From contig NZ_JAAFZH010000003.1 of NCBI RefSeq assembly GCF_010435915.1, positions 372,001-436,000 on the forward strand: 64,000 nucleotides of DNA, in the 5' to 3' direction. The notes under the pieces are model-generated. The model saw only the letters and a program-made list of their open reading frames with translations. It searched no databases and was not told the DNA's origin. Source of the stretch: Spirosoma terrae. Lineage in GTDB: Bacteria > Bacteroidota > Bacteroidia > Cytophagales > Spirosomataceae. This document shows, piece after piece, positions 1 through 9,900 of the stretch. Position 1 is the first letter of the stretch. Every line of letters starts with the position of its first letter. A program made the position numbers and the translations under genes.

Positions 1-68
1 AACTCATTTTTAGCTTTGTGCGTTTTTGCCTAAATCGTTTACGACCTTTGCGATTGAGGATAACCATC

Positions 69-791
69 ATGAACGTCGAAAATAAAACCATAATCATTTC
101 GGGGGCTTCCCGGGGAATTGGCCGTGCCACGGCTATGTTACTGGCTCAGCATGGAGCCAATGTGATCGTTACGGCCCGTAATGCCGATGACTTAAACGAA
201 TTGGCAACCGAGGCCATTCAGGGATCGGTACGGGGTAAAATTGTTGCTGTTTCCGGCGACGTAGCCAACGAAGACGATATGAACGCTGTCGTGAAAATGG
301 CAAAAGATCAGTTCAATCGGATCGACGTAGTGATTAACAATGCTGGCTACGGCGTCTTCAAACCGGTAGAGGAAATCAGTGTCGAGGAATGGGACAAACT
401 GATGGCAACCAACGTAAAAGGTACGTTTCTGTTGACGAAAGCGGCTTTACCTATTCTGAAGGCGCAGGGATCGGGCCATATTGTAGTGGTTGCCTCCGAC
501 GTAGCAAAACGTACGTTTGCCGGTGGCTCGCTATATACGGCCAGCAAATACGCCCAGGAAGCATTCATGGGGGCGTTACGTAAGGAAGTTCGTCCGTTTG
601 GCATCAAAGTAACCGGCGTCTACTCGGGGCTGGTCGATTCGTATTTTCACGAAAAAGGTCACGGTCACGAAACCTCGAAACATTATCTGCAAGTTGGCGA
701 TATGGCCGAGTCGATGCTGTTTCTGGTCAGTCGCCCTGCCCACGTCGTGATCGACGAGTTTATGATCCATCCGCTGGAACAGGAATATTAA
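69..791 (+). CDS. SDR family NAD(P)-dependent oxidoreductase
   Basis: A 240-residue classical short-chain dehydrogenase/reductase. It shows the Rossmann glycine motif SGASRGIG (about residues 11-18), NNAG (about 90-93) and the catalytic set Ser143, Tyr156 and Lys160 (YTASK). The open frame runs back to a GTG at 18, but the ATG at 69 puts the first beta strand directly at the N-terminus, as in the family, so I chose it. The substrate cannot be read from the sequence; this type often acts on 3-oxoacyl or sugar/alcohol substrates. It converges on TonB receptor A, with a 28-bp-arm inverted repeat between them. Confidence 0.9.
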   Translation: MNVENKTIIISGASRGIGRATAMLLAQHGANVIVTARNADDLNELATEAIQGSVRGKIVAVSGDVANEDDMNAVVKMAKDQFNRIDVVINNAGYGVFKPVEEISVEEWDKLMATNVKGTFLLTKAALPILKAQGSGHIVVVASDVAKRTFAGGSLYTASKYAQEAFMGALRKEVRPFGIKVTGVYSGLVDSYFHEKGHGHETSKHYLQVGDMAESMLFLVSRPAHVVIDEFMIHPLEQEY

Positions 792-800
792 GGGATGTAG

Positions 801-862
801 GAAGTATGCTATATGAAGTAGGATGTATCAACTCATACATCCTACTTCATATAGCATACTTC
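801..862. repeat. Long perfect inverted repeat, family R copy 1
   Basis: Arms 801-828 and 835-862 are perfect 28-bp complements with a 6-nt loop. The right arm touches the stop codon of the minus-strand TonB receptor A. It lies between two convergent genes, so it can act as a bidirectional terminator. The word GAAGTATG recurs in similar repeats at 31464-31533 and near 60870-60960. Confidence 0.85.
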
Positions 863-3065
863 ACAGCGTATATTTTAAGGCAAGATTGACAATTCTTCCT
901 TCGAGAGGAGCCCAGACAGGGCGGAAACTAGGTTGCGTAACGGAGCCTGTTACAACGGTTTCGTAGTTGGCTTGCCGTACATTAAACAAATTCTCTCCAT
1001 TCAGTACCAGCCGCCAATGATCGCTGTAGTGGTATTCAGCGGCCCCGGCAAAAAACCAGTAATTGGCCACTTTCTGATTGTTATACAGATACTGAGAACC
1101 AACGTAGCTGCTTTCGATACCAAACCGAAAGTGCTCATTCTCCCAGGCTAACGTAGTCGAAAATTTGTCCTGCGGAGCGAGTGGCAGGTACGTATTATCC
1201 GTTGGTCCATCGCGACGAGCGAGGGTATGATTGTAACCGAAATACAGCTCATAGGCTTTGTATTCCAGCCGAACGTACGTATCCGTGCCGAGGCTAAACA
1301 GGTTATAGGGTGCGTTGGTCAGTTGCGTGTAGGCGCCCAGAGTGCTCGATAGGCTCGAAAAAGAGGATACGACTGGTGAGTTGACATAGGTGTAATAAAA
1401 CGCCTGATCGACCTGTATGGAGAATCCGCTTTCAAAGGTTTTCGAATAGGCTGCATCGATATTGGTGCCTACCGACCGTTCGGCTTTCACGTTCGCTACG
1501 TCGATTGGCAGCAAGCGCGGGAAGATGAGGCTGACATTCGGTGCGCCGGGTGTCTGGTTGATAAACAGATTGGGAGTCTTGTATCCCGTACCGACGCTCA
1601 GGCGAATGGTCCACGGTTCCGATGGCTTGAGTTTTACCGACAGGCGAGGTAGTAAAAAGTTGCCGAATGTGTTGTGGTGGTCGAAACGCAAGCCAGCCTG
1701 CAACGCTACTTTTTCGCTGAGCTGCCAATCATCCTGCATGAATCCGCCAAGGGTGCTATAGGTGTAATCTACCAGTTTGGTGCTGTCGGGATTCTTACGA
1801 AAGGCTTCCACCGTCAGGTTCGCTCCGCCAATCAGTTGGTGCTTCCCGAGTTGTATAAGATCGTTGGCTTCCAGATAGATAGACGATTGCCGCCCATCCG
1901 ATAGTTTCTGATAATCGGTATTCTGCCGGTGAAATGTACTCAGCGCCCCTTTAACTGTTAATGAGTTATGGGCCGATGTGTGTTGACTGGCATTAAAATC
2001 AACGGTATGCCGTTGCAGGTCAGTGGTGTTTTGGTAGGCATTGGGCTGGGTGCCTTCAAGAGCGGGTAGGTAACCACCCGCGCGGTGTTCTGTCGTGAAG
2101 GCATAGCCAACATCGACTTTAGTATGTTCAGAAGGATTCCAGAAAAAACGAGGATGGAAATTGAACTGCTTGATTTCGGGACTATCCGTAAAACCATCAC
2201 CCGTTACATCGACCGCCTGCTGATTGGTGTAGCCCGTAAATAACGTCAGGCCGGTCTTTCCGGCACCGTACCGCTGCGAATAATACGTATTGAGGTTTGT
2301 TTCTTTCAGGTTGGATCGGTTCAGTAGGGCCGTAAATTCAGGTTTTTCGGAAGTTGGAGCTTTGGAAACAATGTTGATCAGGCCACCGATAGCCCCACCT
2401 CCGTATAAGGTTGAAACAGATCCTTTGATGACTTCAATCTGCTTTAAATCGAGAGGAGGGATCTGCAATACGCCCAGATTGCCCGAAAAGCCTTCGTACA
2501 GGGGCAGTCCATCCCGTAAGATCTGCGTGTATTTCGGATCAAGCCCTTGCATGCGGATGGCCTGATTGCCGTTGACTGCCGACGTTCGCTGGGTGTGAAT
2601 AATGGAAATATCGCCCAGAATACTACTGATGTTGCCCGGTACTACGGCGCTTTCCTCGTCCATGTCTTCCTGACCAAGCACTTCGACTTTAATCGGTAAA
2701 TCATCAATACGTGAGTTCGTACGTGTAGCCGTAACGGTCACTTCATCAATCGATTCTTCGGCCGCTTTGAGGTGAACGACAAGCGTATCGGTCCCTGATT
2801 GTACGGGAAACGATTTGGTTTCGTATCCAACAGCGCTGACAGTCAGTTCAGTAATGGTGGCCGGTAAGCCGGAAATAGTAGCTATGCCATGAACGTCAGT
2901 AACGGCTCCTATCACTGGTTTGACGGTTGGTAGTGTGCGGATAGTTGCGCCGATCACCGGTTCGTGCGTAGTGCTGTCGTCAACGCGAATGATTCGGTTG
3001 GTTTGGCCGAATGCCGGGACCAGGGCGATGGAGAATAAAAGCAGGAAGAATATCGTTTTCATCAC
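861..3065 (-). CDS. TonB-dependent receptor A with carboxypeptidase-regulatory-like domain
   Basis: A 734-residue outer-membrane receptor. It has a signal peptide ending near FGQ (about residue 21), a CarboxypepD_reg-like domain (about 24-110), a plug domain (about 120-235, with an STLYGGGAIGGLINI segment), then a 22-strand-type barrel ending in an aromatic-rich strand with terminal KYTL. It is paralogous to the receptor at 20222-22414: plug and regulatory domain share wording. It follows a response regulator and histidine kinase in the same direction, so a two-component system probably controls it. The ligand is unknown; metal-chelate uptake is my inference from the paralogue's neighbours. 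A 9-bp hairpin sits immediately 5' of its ATG. Confidence 0.9.
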   Translation of the reverse strand: MMKTIFFLLLFSIALVPAFGQTNRIIRVDDSTTHEPVIGATIRTLPTVKPVIGAVTDVHGIATISGLPATITELTVSAVGYETKSFPVQSGTDTLVVHLKAAEESIDEVTVTATRTNSRIDDLPIKVEVLGQEDMDEESAVVPGNISSILGDISIIHTQRTSAVNGNQAIRMQGLDPKYTQILRDGLPLYEGFSGNLGVLQIPPLDLKQIEVIKGSVSTLYGGGAIGGLINIVSKAPTSEKPEFTALLNRSNLKETNLNTYYSQRYGAGKTGLTLFTGYTNQQAVDVTGDGFTDSPEIKQFNFHPRFFWNPSEHTKVDVGYAFTTEHRAGGYLPALEGTQPNAYQNTTDLQRHTVDFNASQHTSAHNSLTVKGALSTFHRQNTDYQKLSDGRQSSIYLEANDLIQLGKHQLIGGANLTVEAFRKNPDSTKLVDYTYSTLGGFMQDDWQLSEKVALQAGLRFDHHNTFGNFLLPRLSVKLKPSEPWTIRLSVGTGYKTPNLFINQTPGAPNVSLIFPRLLPIDVANVKAERSVGTNIDAAYSKTFESGFSIQVDQAFYYTYVNSPVVSSFSSLSSTLGAYTQLTNAPYNLFSLGTDTYVRLEYKAYELYFGYNHTLARRDGPTDNTYLPLAPQDKFSTTLAWENEHFRFGIESSYVGSQYLYNNQKVANYWFFAGAAEYHYSDHWRLVLNGENLFNVRQANYETVVTGSVTQPSFRPVWAPLEGRIVNLALKYTL

Positions 3066-3087
3066 TTGCGGAAATTTATCCGCAAGT
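3064..3087 (-). promoter_or_regulatory. Hairpin directly upstream of TonB receptor A start codon
   Basis: ACTTGCGGA (3064-3072) pairs with TCCGCAAGT (3079-3087) around a 6-nt loop. In the minus-strand transcript it lies just 5' of and touches the receptor start codon, about 60 nt after the histidine kinase stop. It could attenuate translation or end the kinase transcript; no U-run follows, so simple termination is less likely. Confidence 0.5.
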
Positions 3088-3149
3088 TTCGGGGTGAATT
3101 TTGAAGAGAATTTGAAGATAAGCTCACAGGCTAGTACGTATGAGTAGCG

Positions 3150-4424
3150 TTATACGGCTTGCGGTACTAAATCGATCCGGAATGAATGCCTGCTAGTCAC
3201 TACGTCGTAGGTATACGTGAGTAGGAGACCGTATCGATCACAAATCTGTTTGACAAGGGCTAGTCCCAAACCAGTGGAATCAGGTCGGGCCGGGTCCTTG
3301 ACGAATCGATTAAATAGGGTATCCGCCGGGAAAGGCAGTACTTCGCCCGAATTGCTGATTACCAACGTAGCAGCTGTTAGCTCTACCATCACTTCGCCAC
3401 CCGCCCGGCCGTGCCGAACTGCATTTTTGAGCAAATTAGTCAGCAAGACGCCCGCCAGTTGTCGGTTGATACGTAGCCATACGCCATCGGCAATAGAGGC
3501 ACGGAATGTTAGTTGCTTGTGTTCAAAAAAGGGAGCGTATTCACCCACGTATTGCTGGAGCAAGGTACTTATGTCGAGCGGAGCATCGTCGGAAAATTGA
3601 TCGTTTTCGACCTGCGTCAAGAGCAGCAACGACCGGTTTAACTGACTCAGCCGACTGATTGCCGTTGTGGCTCGTTGCAAATGGTCATGGTCTTGTTCAG
3701 TTAGCTGTTCTGACTGCATCAGCAAGTCCAGCTCGGCAGTGGCTACGGCGAGTGGCGTCTGAAGCTCGTGCGATGCGTTCTCCGTAAATTGTTTCTGCAA
3801 CGAGAACTGACGACGTAGTTTTTGCATCAGCTCATTCAGCGAATGATTCAGGCGGCTAAATTCCCGAATCCGACTGGCTGGCAAAACGGGATTGACTGGC
3901 TGATCGAGCCGAAAGTCGCCTAACAGCTCAACGGTAGCATGAAAGGGACGCCACAAACGACGGGACATGCTCAAGCCGATGGTAACAGATAGACCCATCA
4001 GAATCAGAAAGCCAAGAATCACCCCAACCGACATCTCGCGGGCCAGTTCGTTGAATTCGTAATAAGGCAGTTGGGCAGTCATTAAATACAGCTGATTACC
4101 AACCGATACGGTTTTCTTCAACTGGCGAATCGGAATCGGCTGCTGGTCGTTCAACGAATCGATCAACGTACTATCGCTGAAGGTTGGCCGGACTACTTCC
4201 GACGTTAGCATAATACGGGGGTTGTCGTTACGTCCAGCTAATAGTGCCGGGAGCTGGTGTTGTAATTGACGTTCGGTCTGACTGATCTGAGCTTCCAGAA
4301 TTTCATCGACTTCGTGCCGGATTGTTCGATGAATAAGCGTGTAGAAACCGAGCGACCCAATCAGGGCGATGGCCAGCGCCGTCAGTAATAAGTTGCGGGC
4401 GGTTTGACTAAACAGGCTGATCAT
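3150..4424 (-). CDS. Two-component sensor histidine kinase
   Basis: A 424-residue inner-membrane sensor. Transmembrane segments lie near residues 12-32 and 133-153 with a periplasmic sensor of about 100 residues between them. A linker follows, then HisKA with phospho-acceptor His219 in the motif ENASHELQTPLA, and a C-terminal HATPase_c with an N box (LLTNLLKNAVRHG) and STGLGLALVKQI G-box. The start codon overlaps the response regulator stop by 4 nt (ATGA type), so the two are co-translated. The architecture is that of the CusS/QseC-type OmpR-partner kinases, which fits sensing of metals or envelope stress; the actual signal is not visible. Confidence 0.93.
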   Translation of the reverse strand: MISLFSQTARNLLLTALAIALIGSLGFYTLIHRTIRHEVDEILEAQISQTERQLQHQLPALLAGRNDNPRIMLTSEVVRPTFSDSTLIDSLNDQQPIPIRQLKKTVSVGNQLYLMTAQLPYYEFNELAREMSVGVILGFLILMGLSVTIGLSMSRRLWRPFHATVELLGDFRLDQPVNPVLPASRIREFSRLNHSLNELMQKLRRQFSLQKQFTENASHELQTPLAVATAELDLLMQSEQLTEQDHDHLQRATTAISRLSQLNRSLLLLTQVENDQFSDDAPLDISTLLQQYVGEYAPFFEHKQLTFRASIADGVWLRINRQLAGVLLTNLLKNAVRHGRAGGEVMVELTAATLVISNSGEVLPFPADTLFNRFVKDPARPDSTGLGLALVKQICDRYGLLLTYTYDVVTSRHSFRIDLVPQAV

Positions 4425-5101
4425 GGCCGGGTCGAGAAAATATAACCTGCTCCGTAGCGGTTCTGAATATAATCAGGGCAGCCGGCCGCTACCAGTTTCC
4501 GGCGTAGGTTTTTAACGTGAGTGTAGAGAAATTCGTGCAAGTCGGCCATATCCATAGCATCTCCCCACACGTGTTCAGCAATGGCTGATTTAGACAACAG
4601 CCGGTCGGCATTAGCGATAAAAAACAGGAGGATTTCGTACTCTTTACCGGTCAGTTTAATATCGGTGTCGTGTATGCTGACCCGTTGTTGATCAGGCCAT
4701 AGCGTGAGCTCGCCCGCCTGAATGGTTGCCTGTCCGCCAAACAATCGTCGTCGCAGCACCGACCGTAGTCGCGCATTGAGCTCCGATAAGTGAAAAGGTT
4801 TTGTCAGGTAATCGTCGGCTCCGGCATCGAGTCCCGTCAGTTTGTCTGACAGCGCGTCTTTGGCCGTTACAACAATAATGCCGACAGTCGATTGCTGTTT
4901 TTTAAGCTCGCGCACCAGGTTGAGGCCGTTCCCATCGGGAAGCATCAGATCAACAATCAGGCAGTCGTAATCGTAATCATGGACTTTCTCGGCGGCCTGG
5001 CGGTACGTGTCCACAGTGGTAACAGTGTAGCCCTCGCGGGTCAGGTAGTGCTGAACGGCGCTCTGTAAGCCGGGCTCATCTTCAATCAGGAGAATTTTCA
5101 T
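4421..5101 (-). CDS. OmpR/PhoB-family response regulator
   Basis: A 226-residue regulator. The receiver domain has the acidic pocket EDE (7-9), phospho-acceptor Asp51 (LIVDLMLPDGNG) and Lys101 (LTKPF). A winged-helix DNA-binding domain covers about 130-224, with the typical ending RRKL and GAGYIF. It is the first gene of a regulator-kinase-receptor run on the minus strand and overlaps the kinase by 4 nt. The likely target is the receptor downstream, but no operator was identified. Confidence 0.95.
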   Translation of the reverse strand: MKILLIEDEPGLQSAVQHYLTREGYTVTTVDTYRQAAEKVHDYDYDCLIVDLMLPDGNGLNLVRELKKQQSTVGIIVVTAKDALSDKLTGLDAGADDYLTKPFHLSELNARLRSVLRRRLFGGQATIQAGELTLWPDQQRVSIHDTDIKLTGKEYEILLFFIANADRLLSKSAIAEHVWGDAMDMADLHEFLYTHVKNLRRKLVAAGCPDYIQNRYGAGYIFSTRP

Positions 5102-5109
5102 AATAATTA

Positions 5110-5135
5110 CCCAGGCAGCACTTCGGCTGCCTGGG
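5110..5135. terminator. Hairpin between aldo/keto reductase and response regulator
   Basis: CCCAGGCAGC pairs with GCTGCCTGGG across a 6-nt loop, a perfect 10-bp stem between two minus-strand genes. It lacks a clear U-run, so it may be a weak terminator that separates the aldo/keto reductase transcript from the regulator operon. Confidence 0.6.
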
Positions 5136-5143
5136 AGAATAGT

Positions 5144-6115
5144 CTACTGGCTCCATTCTGTGGGCGTGCGATCCCAGCGGTGATTTTTAAGTTCCTGCAG
5201 GACTTCAGGCGCCAAACCAGTGCCATCGCTCACAGCCGTGTTGGCCTCGACGTTACGTAGCTGGCGCATACCGGGAATGGTTGTATGAACATCTGGGTTG
5301 CTCAGAATGAAACGTAGCGCCATTTCGGGCATGGTCATTCCGGCTGGTATGTGCGGACGTAGTGCGTCGGCATGGTCTACACTGGCATTGAGATTTTCGG
5401 GAACGAAATACGTTGACCGCCAGTCGTTTTCCGGGAAGGTAGTTTCTTTGGTGAACGTACCGGTCAGCGTGCCTTCATCGAAGGGGACACGAGCAATAAC
5501 GCCCAGATTCAGTTCGCGGCAGAGCGGGAATAAATTGTCTTCGGGGTTCTGGTCGAAAATATTGTAAATGACCTGCACCGCATCGATGAGGCCGGTACGT
5601 AGCGTGTTAAGACTGTTGTCGGGTTCCCAGCGATTGACCGAAATGCCCCAGGCCTGCACTTTGCCCTGCTGAGTAAGCTTCGTTATGGCTTCCTGCCAGT
5701 CGTCGCGGTCGGCCCAGCTGTCTTCCCAGACATGAAATTGCTGCAGGTCAATGGTTTCGACGCCCAGATTTTTCAGACTTTTTTCGGTGTATTCAACAAT
5801 GTAATCGGCCGGGAACACATCGTCCAGTGAATAGTCTGGTTTGGACGGCCATTTGCGGTTTTTTGGCGGAATTTTGGTGGCTGCGTATAGTTTCTTGTCG
5901 GGGTGATTTTTAAGAAGTTGGCCCAGTATTTCTTCACTAACACCATCGCCGTACGCCCAGGCTGTATCGAAAAAGTTGCCACCGCGCTCTACGTAGCGTT
6001 CAAGGGCACGTAGCACCTCTTCTTTGTCGGAGCCTGTCCAGCCAGCAAGGCCCCACATGCCGTAACCAATTTCGGAAATCTCCCAGCCCGTTCGGCCAAA
6101 TAGTCGGTATTTCAT
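5144..6115 (-). CDS. Aldo/keto reductase
   Basis: A 323-residue NADPH-dependent oxidoreductase with a TIM barrel fold. Visible family signatures are the N-terminal FGRTGWEISEIGYGMWGL, the catalytic Asp/Tyr in FFDTAWAYGDG, Lys in AATKIPP, His in QQFHVWED, and a C-terminal cofactor-binding segment TTIPGMRQLRNVEAN. The length is normal. Its physiological substrate is unknown. It is separated from the regulator operon by a hairpin at 5110-5135 and probably has its own promoter in the long spacer upstream. Confidence 0.92.
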   Translation of the reverse strand: MKYRLFGRTGWEISEIGYGMWGLAGWTGSDKEEVLRALERYVERGGNFFDTAWAYGDGVSEEILGQLLKNHPDKKLYAATKIPPKNRKWPSKPDYSLDDVFPADYIVEYTEKSLKNLGVETIDLQQFHVWEDSWADRDDWQEAITKLTQQGKVQAWGISVNRWEPDNSLNTLRTGLIDAVQVIYNIFDQNPEDNLFPLCRELNLGVIARVPFDEGTLTGTFTKETTFPENDWRSTYFVPENLNASVDHADALRPHIPAGMTMPEMALRFILSNPDVHTTIPGMRQLRNVEANTAVSDGTGLAPEVLQELKNHRWDRTPTEWSQ

Positions 6116-6259
6116 TGAATAGGGTTTATTTAATAAACACAGCGTTTTTACTGCAATTGAGCATGAACGCTTGATACGTTATCAGTGCTGGTTAAACAGC
6201 GCCACAATTTTAACAGGAATTTGTTACGTTGGGTTATCTTTTGTGCTGGTATTGTTAGC

Positions 6260-6416
6260 CTATTCGGTAAGCTTTCCGTTAATTTTTCTGTGAATATCAT
6301 TCCGTAAAAGCTCAACATTGACGTTAATCAGGAAACCCAGTTTGGTTTGAGCCATTCGGAGGTAGGTTATCGATTGGAGAAAACTCCTGTATTTCCTTCA
6401 CTTCCAATAGGATCAT
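6260..6416 (-). pseudogene. Frameshifted C-terminal remnant of a GxxExxY-family protein
   Basis: The spacer 6116-6599 has no intact gene. On the minus strand one frame reads ILLEVKEIQEFSP and the next frame continues ITYLRMAQTKLGFLINVNVE and ends at a TAG at 6260-6262. Together these match the end of GxxExxY proteins (ELK...YLR...GLLINFN). The N-terminal GPG/E/Y part is missing and a frameshift lies near 6375-6390, so this is a degraded copy. The family match is from memory of its C-terminal pattern. Confidence 0.6.
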
Positions 6417-6599
6417 TTCTGAGTAAGCTTCGACAAAGTTCTAAACGTTGTCAGAGCTAAAAATCGGCTCATTCGTCTTGTCAGGGTGGGCATTGTTGGT
6501 AAACTGTTATAGCCAACCACAGACGTACAGAGTGGGAATGCCGCGCATTTGTTTTCTTTGTGTTCGCCGTGCCTCTGTGGGTAACAAACAAAACTAAAA

Positions 6600-6911
6600 A
6601 TGATTGTTCGTATCGTGCGTATGACGTTTCAGGAAGATAAACTGCCTGACTTTCATACTATTTTTAATAACTCGAAGCATCAGATTCGGGCTTTCCCCGG
6701 TAATCGACACCTTCAGTTGCTCAGTGATCCAGATCATCCAACTGTGCGTATGACGTACAGCCTTTGGGAGTCAGTAGACGCACTGGAAGCGTACCGACGT
6801 AGCGACCTGTTCCGGGAAACATGGGCTGCCACCAAGCTACTGTTCGCTGAGAAACCCGTTGCATTTTCGGGCGAGAACATAGAATCGGTACCGCTAATTG
6901 ACATTGCCTGA
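6600..6911 (+). CDS. Antibiotic biosynthesis monooxygenase (ABM) domain protein
   Basis: A 103-residue single-domain protein of the dimeric alpha/beta-barrel ABM fold. It starts VRIVRMTFQEDKLPDF, followed by the HQIRAFPGNRHLQLL stretch and WESVDALEAYRRSDLF, which is the usual ABM order. Members include quinol monooxygenases and haem-degrading enzymes; the haem-degrader Asn/Trp pair cannot be assigned with confidence here. It stands upstream of the large macroglobulin/plug protein with a 57-nt gap and may share its transcript. Confidence 0.8.
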   Translation: MIVRIVRMTFQEDKLPDFHTIFNNSKHQIRAFPGNRHLQLLSDPDHPTVRMTYSLWESVDALEAYRRSDLFRETWAATKLLFAEKPVAFSGENIESVPLIDIA

Positions 6912-6968
6912 TCATAAGTAAAATGCTGATTTATGGCGCTTTAGAAAGCGACTGTTGACCCGTTTGCC

Positions 6969-9900
6969 ATGATACGCTGGCTTCTCATCGTTGGTTTAGT
7001 AGCTGGCCTGATCGCTGGAGCCAATCAGCTTGTTTTGGCGCAGATAACAACAACGCTATCGGGTTACGTTGTCGATGCCGCTACGGGCAAGCCTATGCCG
7101 TTTGCCAATGTCTATCTGAATGGGTCGACGCGAGGTGCCTTAACCGATGAGAAGGGGCATTTTTCGTTGCCGAACGTACCGTTGGGCAACGTTGAAGTTG
7201 TGGCTTCGTTTTTGGGCTACCAGCCTGAACGGCGTACGCTACGCTTCGATGATGATCAGCCTAAGACCATTAATTTTCGTCTAAAACCCAGTGATCAGGT
7301 GCTGGCTGCGGTGACCGTTCGCGGTAATCTGAAAAAATGGCAGCGGCAACTCCGACAGTTCAAGAAACAGCTTCTTGGCGAACCGTTTGGTGGTCAATGC
7401 GAAATCATCAACAGCGATGTGCTCAGTTTTACGGAAGAGAACGGGCATTTAATCGCCACGGCAACAGAGCCGCTGGTTATTGAGAACCATGCGCTTGGCT
7501 ATAAACTCTGGTATGATCTGATGCATTTCGATGGTACGTTCCAGAAAGTGTATTATGCAGGCTCAACGCGATTCGAAGAACTAAAACCGAACGATGAGCG
7601 GCAGGCAAACCGATTTCGCCGGAATCGAATGCGAGCTTATCTGGGTTCTACACGCCATCTGATGGCTAGTCTGATCGATAGTACGTATGAGCAGGAAGGT
7701 TTTCTGGTCTATCAGGAAAATATGACCGCTCCGGTTGCCCGAACACCAGCAGGACGTATCACGCTTGCCGGATCAGTGTCGCCTAAAGGGCATTTAATGC
7801 CGTTAACGATCAAAAACCTGATTCGGCCAGGGCGATTAGGGTTTGAGCGACTTTTGGTTTCGCATCTGCCATTGGTTGTTTTCTATACCCCTTCGGTATC
7901 CACCTATTCGCCGTATACGGATGCCCGTTATGCCTATACACAGATTAGATTGCCTAATGGTCAAATGCAATTGACCGCAGATGGAACCGTTACGTTGCCC
8001 TATGGTGCAGAAATTCAAGGTTCGCTGAGCGATGATCGCTTATCGACGATGCTCCCCGCCGACTGGAATCCCGATCAGGCGGATAAATCGTCGCCCACCG
8101 GCGAGTCTGTGATTACGCAGGGAAAACTCCTGCCACCCGATGCCCGACTAGGCCGAATTGCGACGGCATTTAAAGAGAAATTTCAAACCCTGGCACCAGC
8201 ATTGTTTCTCCATATCGATAAGCCCGTGTATGCGACTGGCGACAGGATATGGTTAAGTGCTTATTTACTGGATGCCAATACAAATCGTCGGCCCGCAGGG
8301 GAAACGGCTATTCAGGTCGATCTGTTAACTAGCTCAGGAAGGCTGGTACAACACCAGTGGTTGAAAGTAGTGGATGGCCGGGCAACTGGTGATTTTCGGT
8401 TGTCTGATACGTTATCGGCGGGTACGTATCAAGTTCGGGCGTATACGGATGAGGATGATGGGCAGCACCGACCAGCCTTTAGTCGGCAAATTGCGGTCTA
8501 TAATCTGTTGGAACGTCCTGCCACAGCTCGGGCCGATACGGTGAAGAAGCCGTTGGACATTCGGGTACTTCCAGAGGGAGGGCGCTGGGTGTCTGGCATT
8601 CCGGCCCGATTGGGGATCAAAGCGGTAGCGCCGGATGGATTAGGCCGGAAAGTTACCGGCCAGCTTATCGACGATTTGGGGGCAGAAGTGGCCCGGTTCA
8701 CGACGAATGCGTTGGGAATCGGTAGTTTAGTGATGACGCCCGTTGCCGGGCGAACGTATCATGTGCAGGCGATTGCGTTGTCGGAACGCGTTCCTAACCT
8801 GGTTGGATCGGCTACGTTGCTACCCGCTGAGTCAGATGGATTAGTTTTTTCAGTCGATGCTGTCAGCGATAGTAGCCGGTTATGGGTTTCGGTAGCAGGA
8901 ACTAATCGACCCAAACTGGATTCTGTGTACATCCTGATCCAGCAACAAGGCCATCTGGTAGATCAACGAAAAATTTTACTCCAGGATGGAATGGCACGCG
9001 TTAGTCTGTCGATGGCGATGCTCCCGGCCGGTGTCAATCAGATTACGTTATATGATGCCGCAGCGCGTCCGCAGGGCGAACGGCTGGTGTTTTTGCCGGA
9101 ACACGTAACGCCCGTTCGGGTGTTGTTTTCGTTGAACAAACCCCGCTATCAGCCACGAGAGCGGGCGAGGCTGAGCATTACGCTGAACGATGATGGGTTA
9201 CCCGCGTTAGCAGCCTTGTCGGCGTCGATAACCGATGCCGATCAGGTATCTGATGATACGGCTTCGGCTACGATTCGAACCCATTTACTGCTGACGGGTG
9301 AGTTACGGGGGCGGGTTGAACAGCCGAATCTGTATTTTACTGATAATTCCCCCGAAACCCGGCGTGCTCTGGACGATCTCCTGTTAACGCAGGGGTGGCG
9401 ACGTGTGCATGGTACGCCCGAAACCGAACTACTGGGCGGAGTATCGATCAAGGGCCGAATATTGGACGCAAAAAACGTACCCCTGCCTGGCGCTCAGTTT
9501 ATTCTGGCATCCACCAAAGAGGGAGAGTCGTTTGTGAAGTCGGCCGGAGCCGATGAGAAAGGGCGATTCCGGTTGGCTGGCCTGGCCATTGCCGATACCA
9601 TGCGGCTGATTACACAGATCACGGATATACAGCTGAAGCCGATTATCAATGAGAAGGCCTATTTTGTGCTGGAAACGTCTGGCAGTACGTGGGATGCCGA
9701 CACGCTCTTTGGGATGCCGGATTGGGCCGCTTTACGAGCACAACTGGACGCGATGCGCATTCGACAGGAGGAAAACGCGGATTTTTACCGCGACAAAACA
9801 ATCAAAGTGCTGAAAGAAGTAACAGTTCGGGCCCGTAAAATCGATGAGCGACCGGATGATATTAAACGAAGAAGTTTACACGGGGAAGCAGATGCCACCC

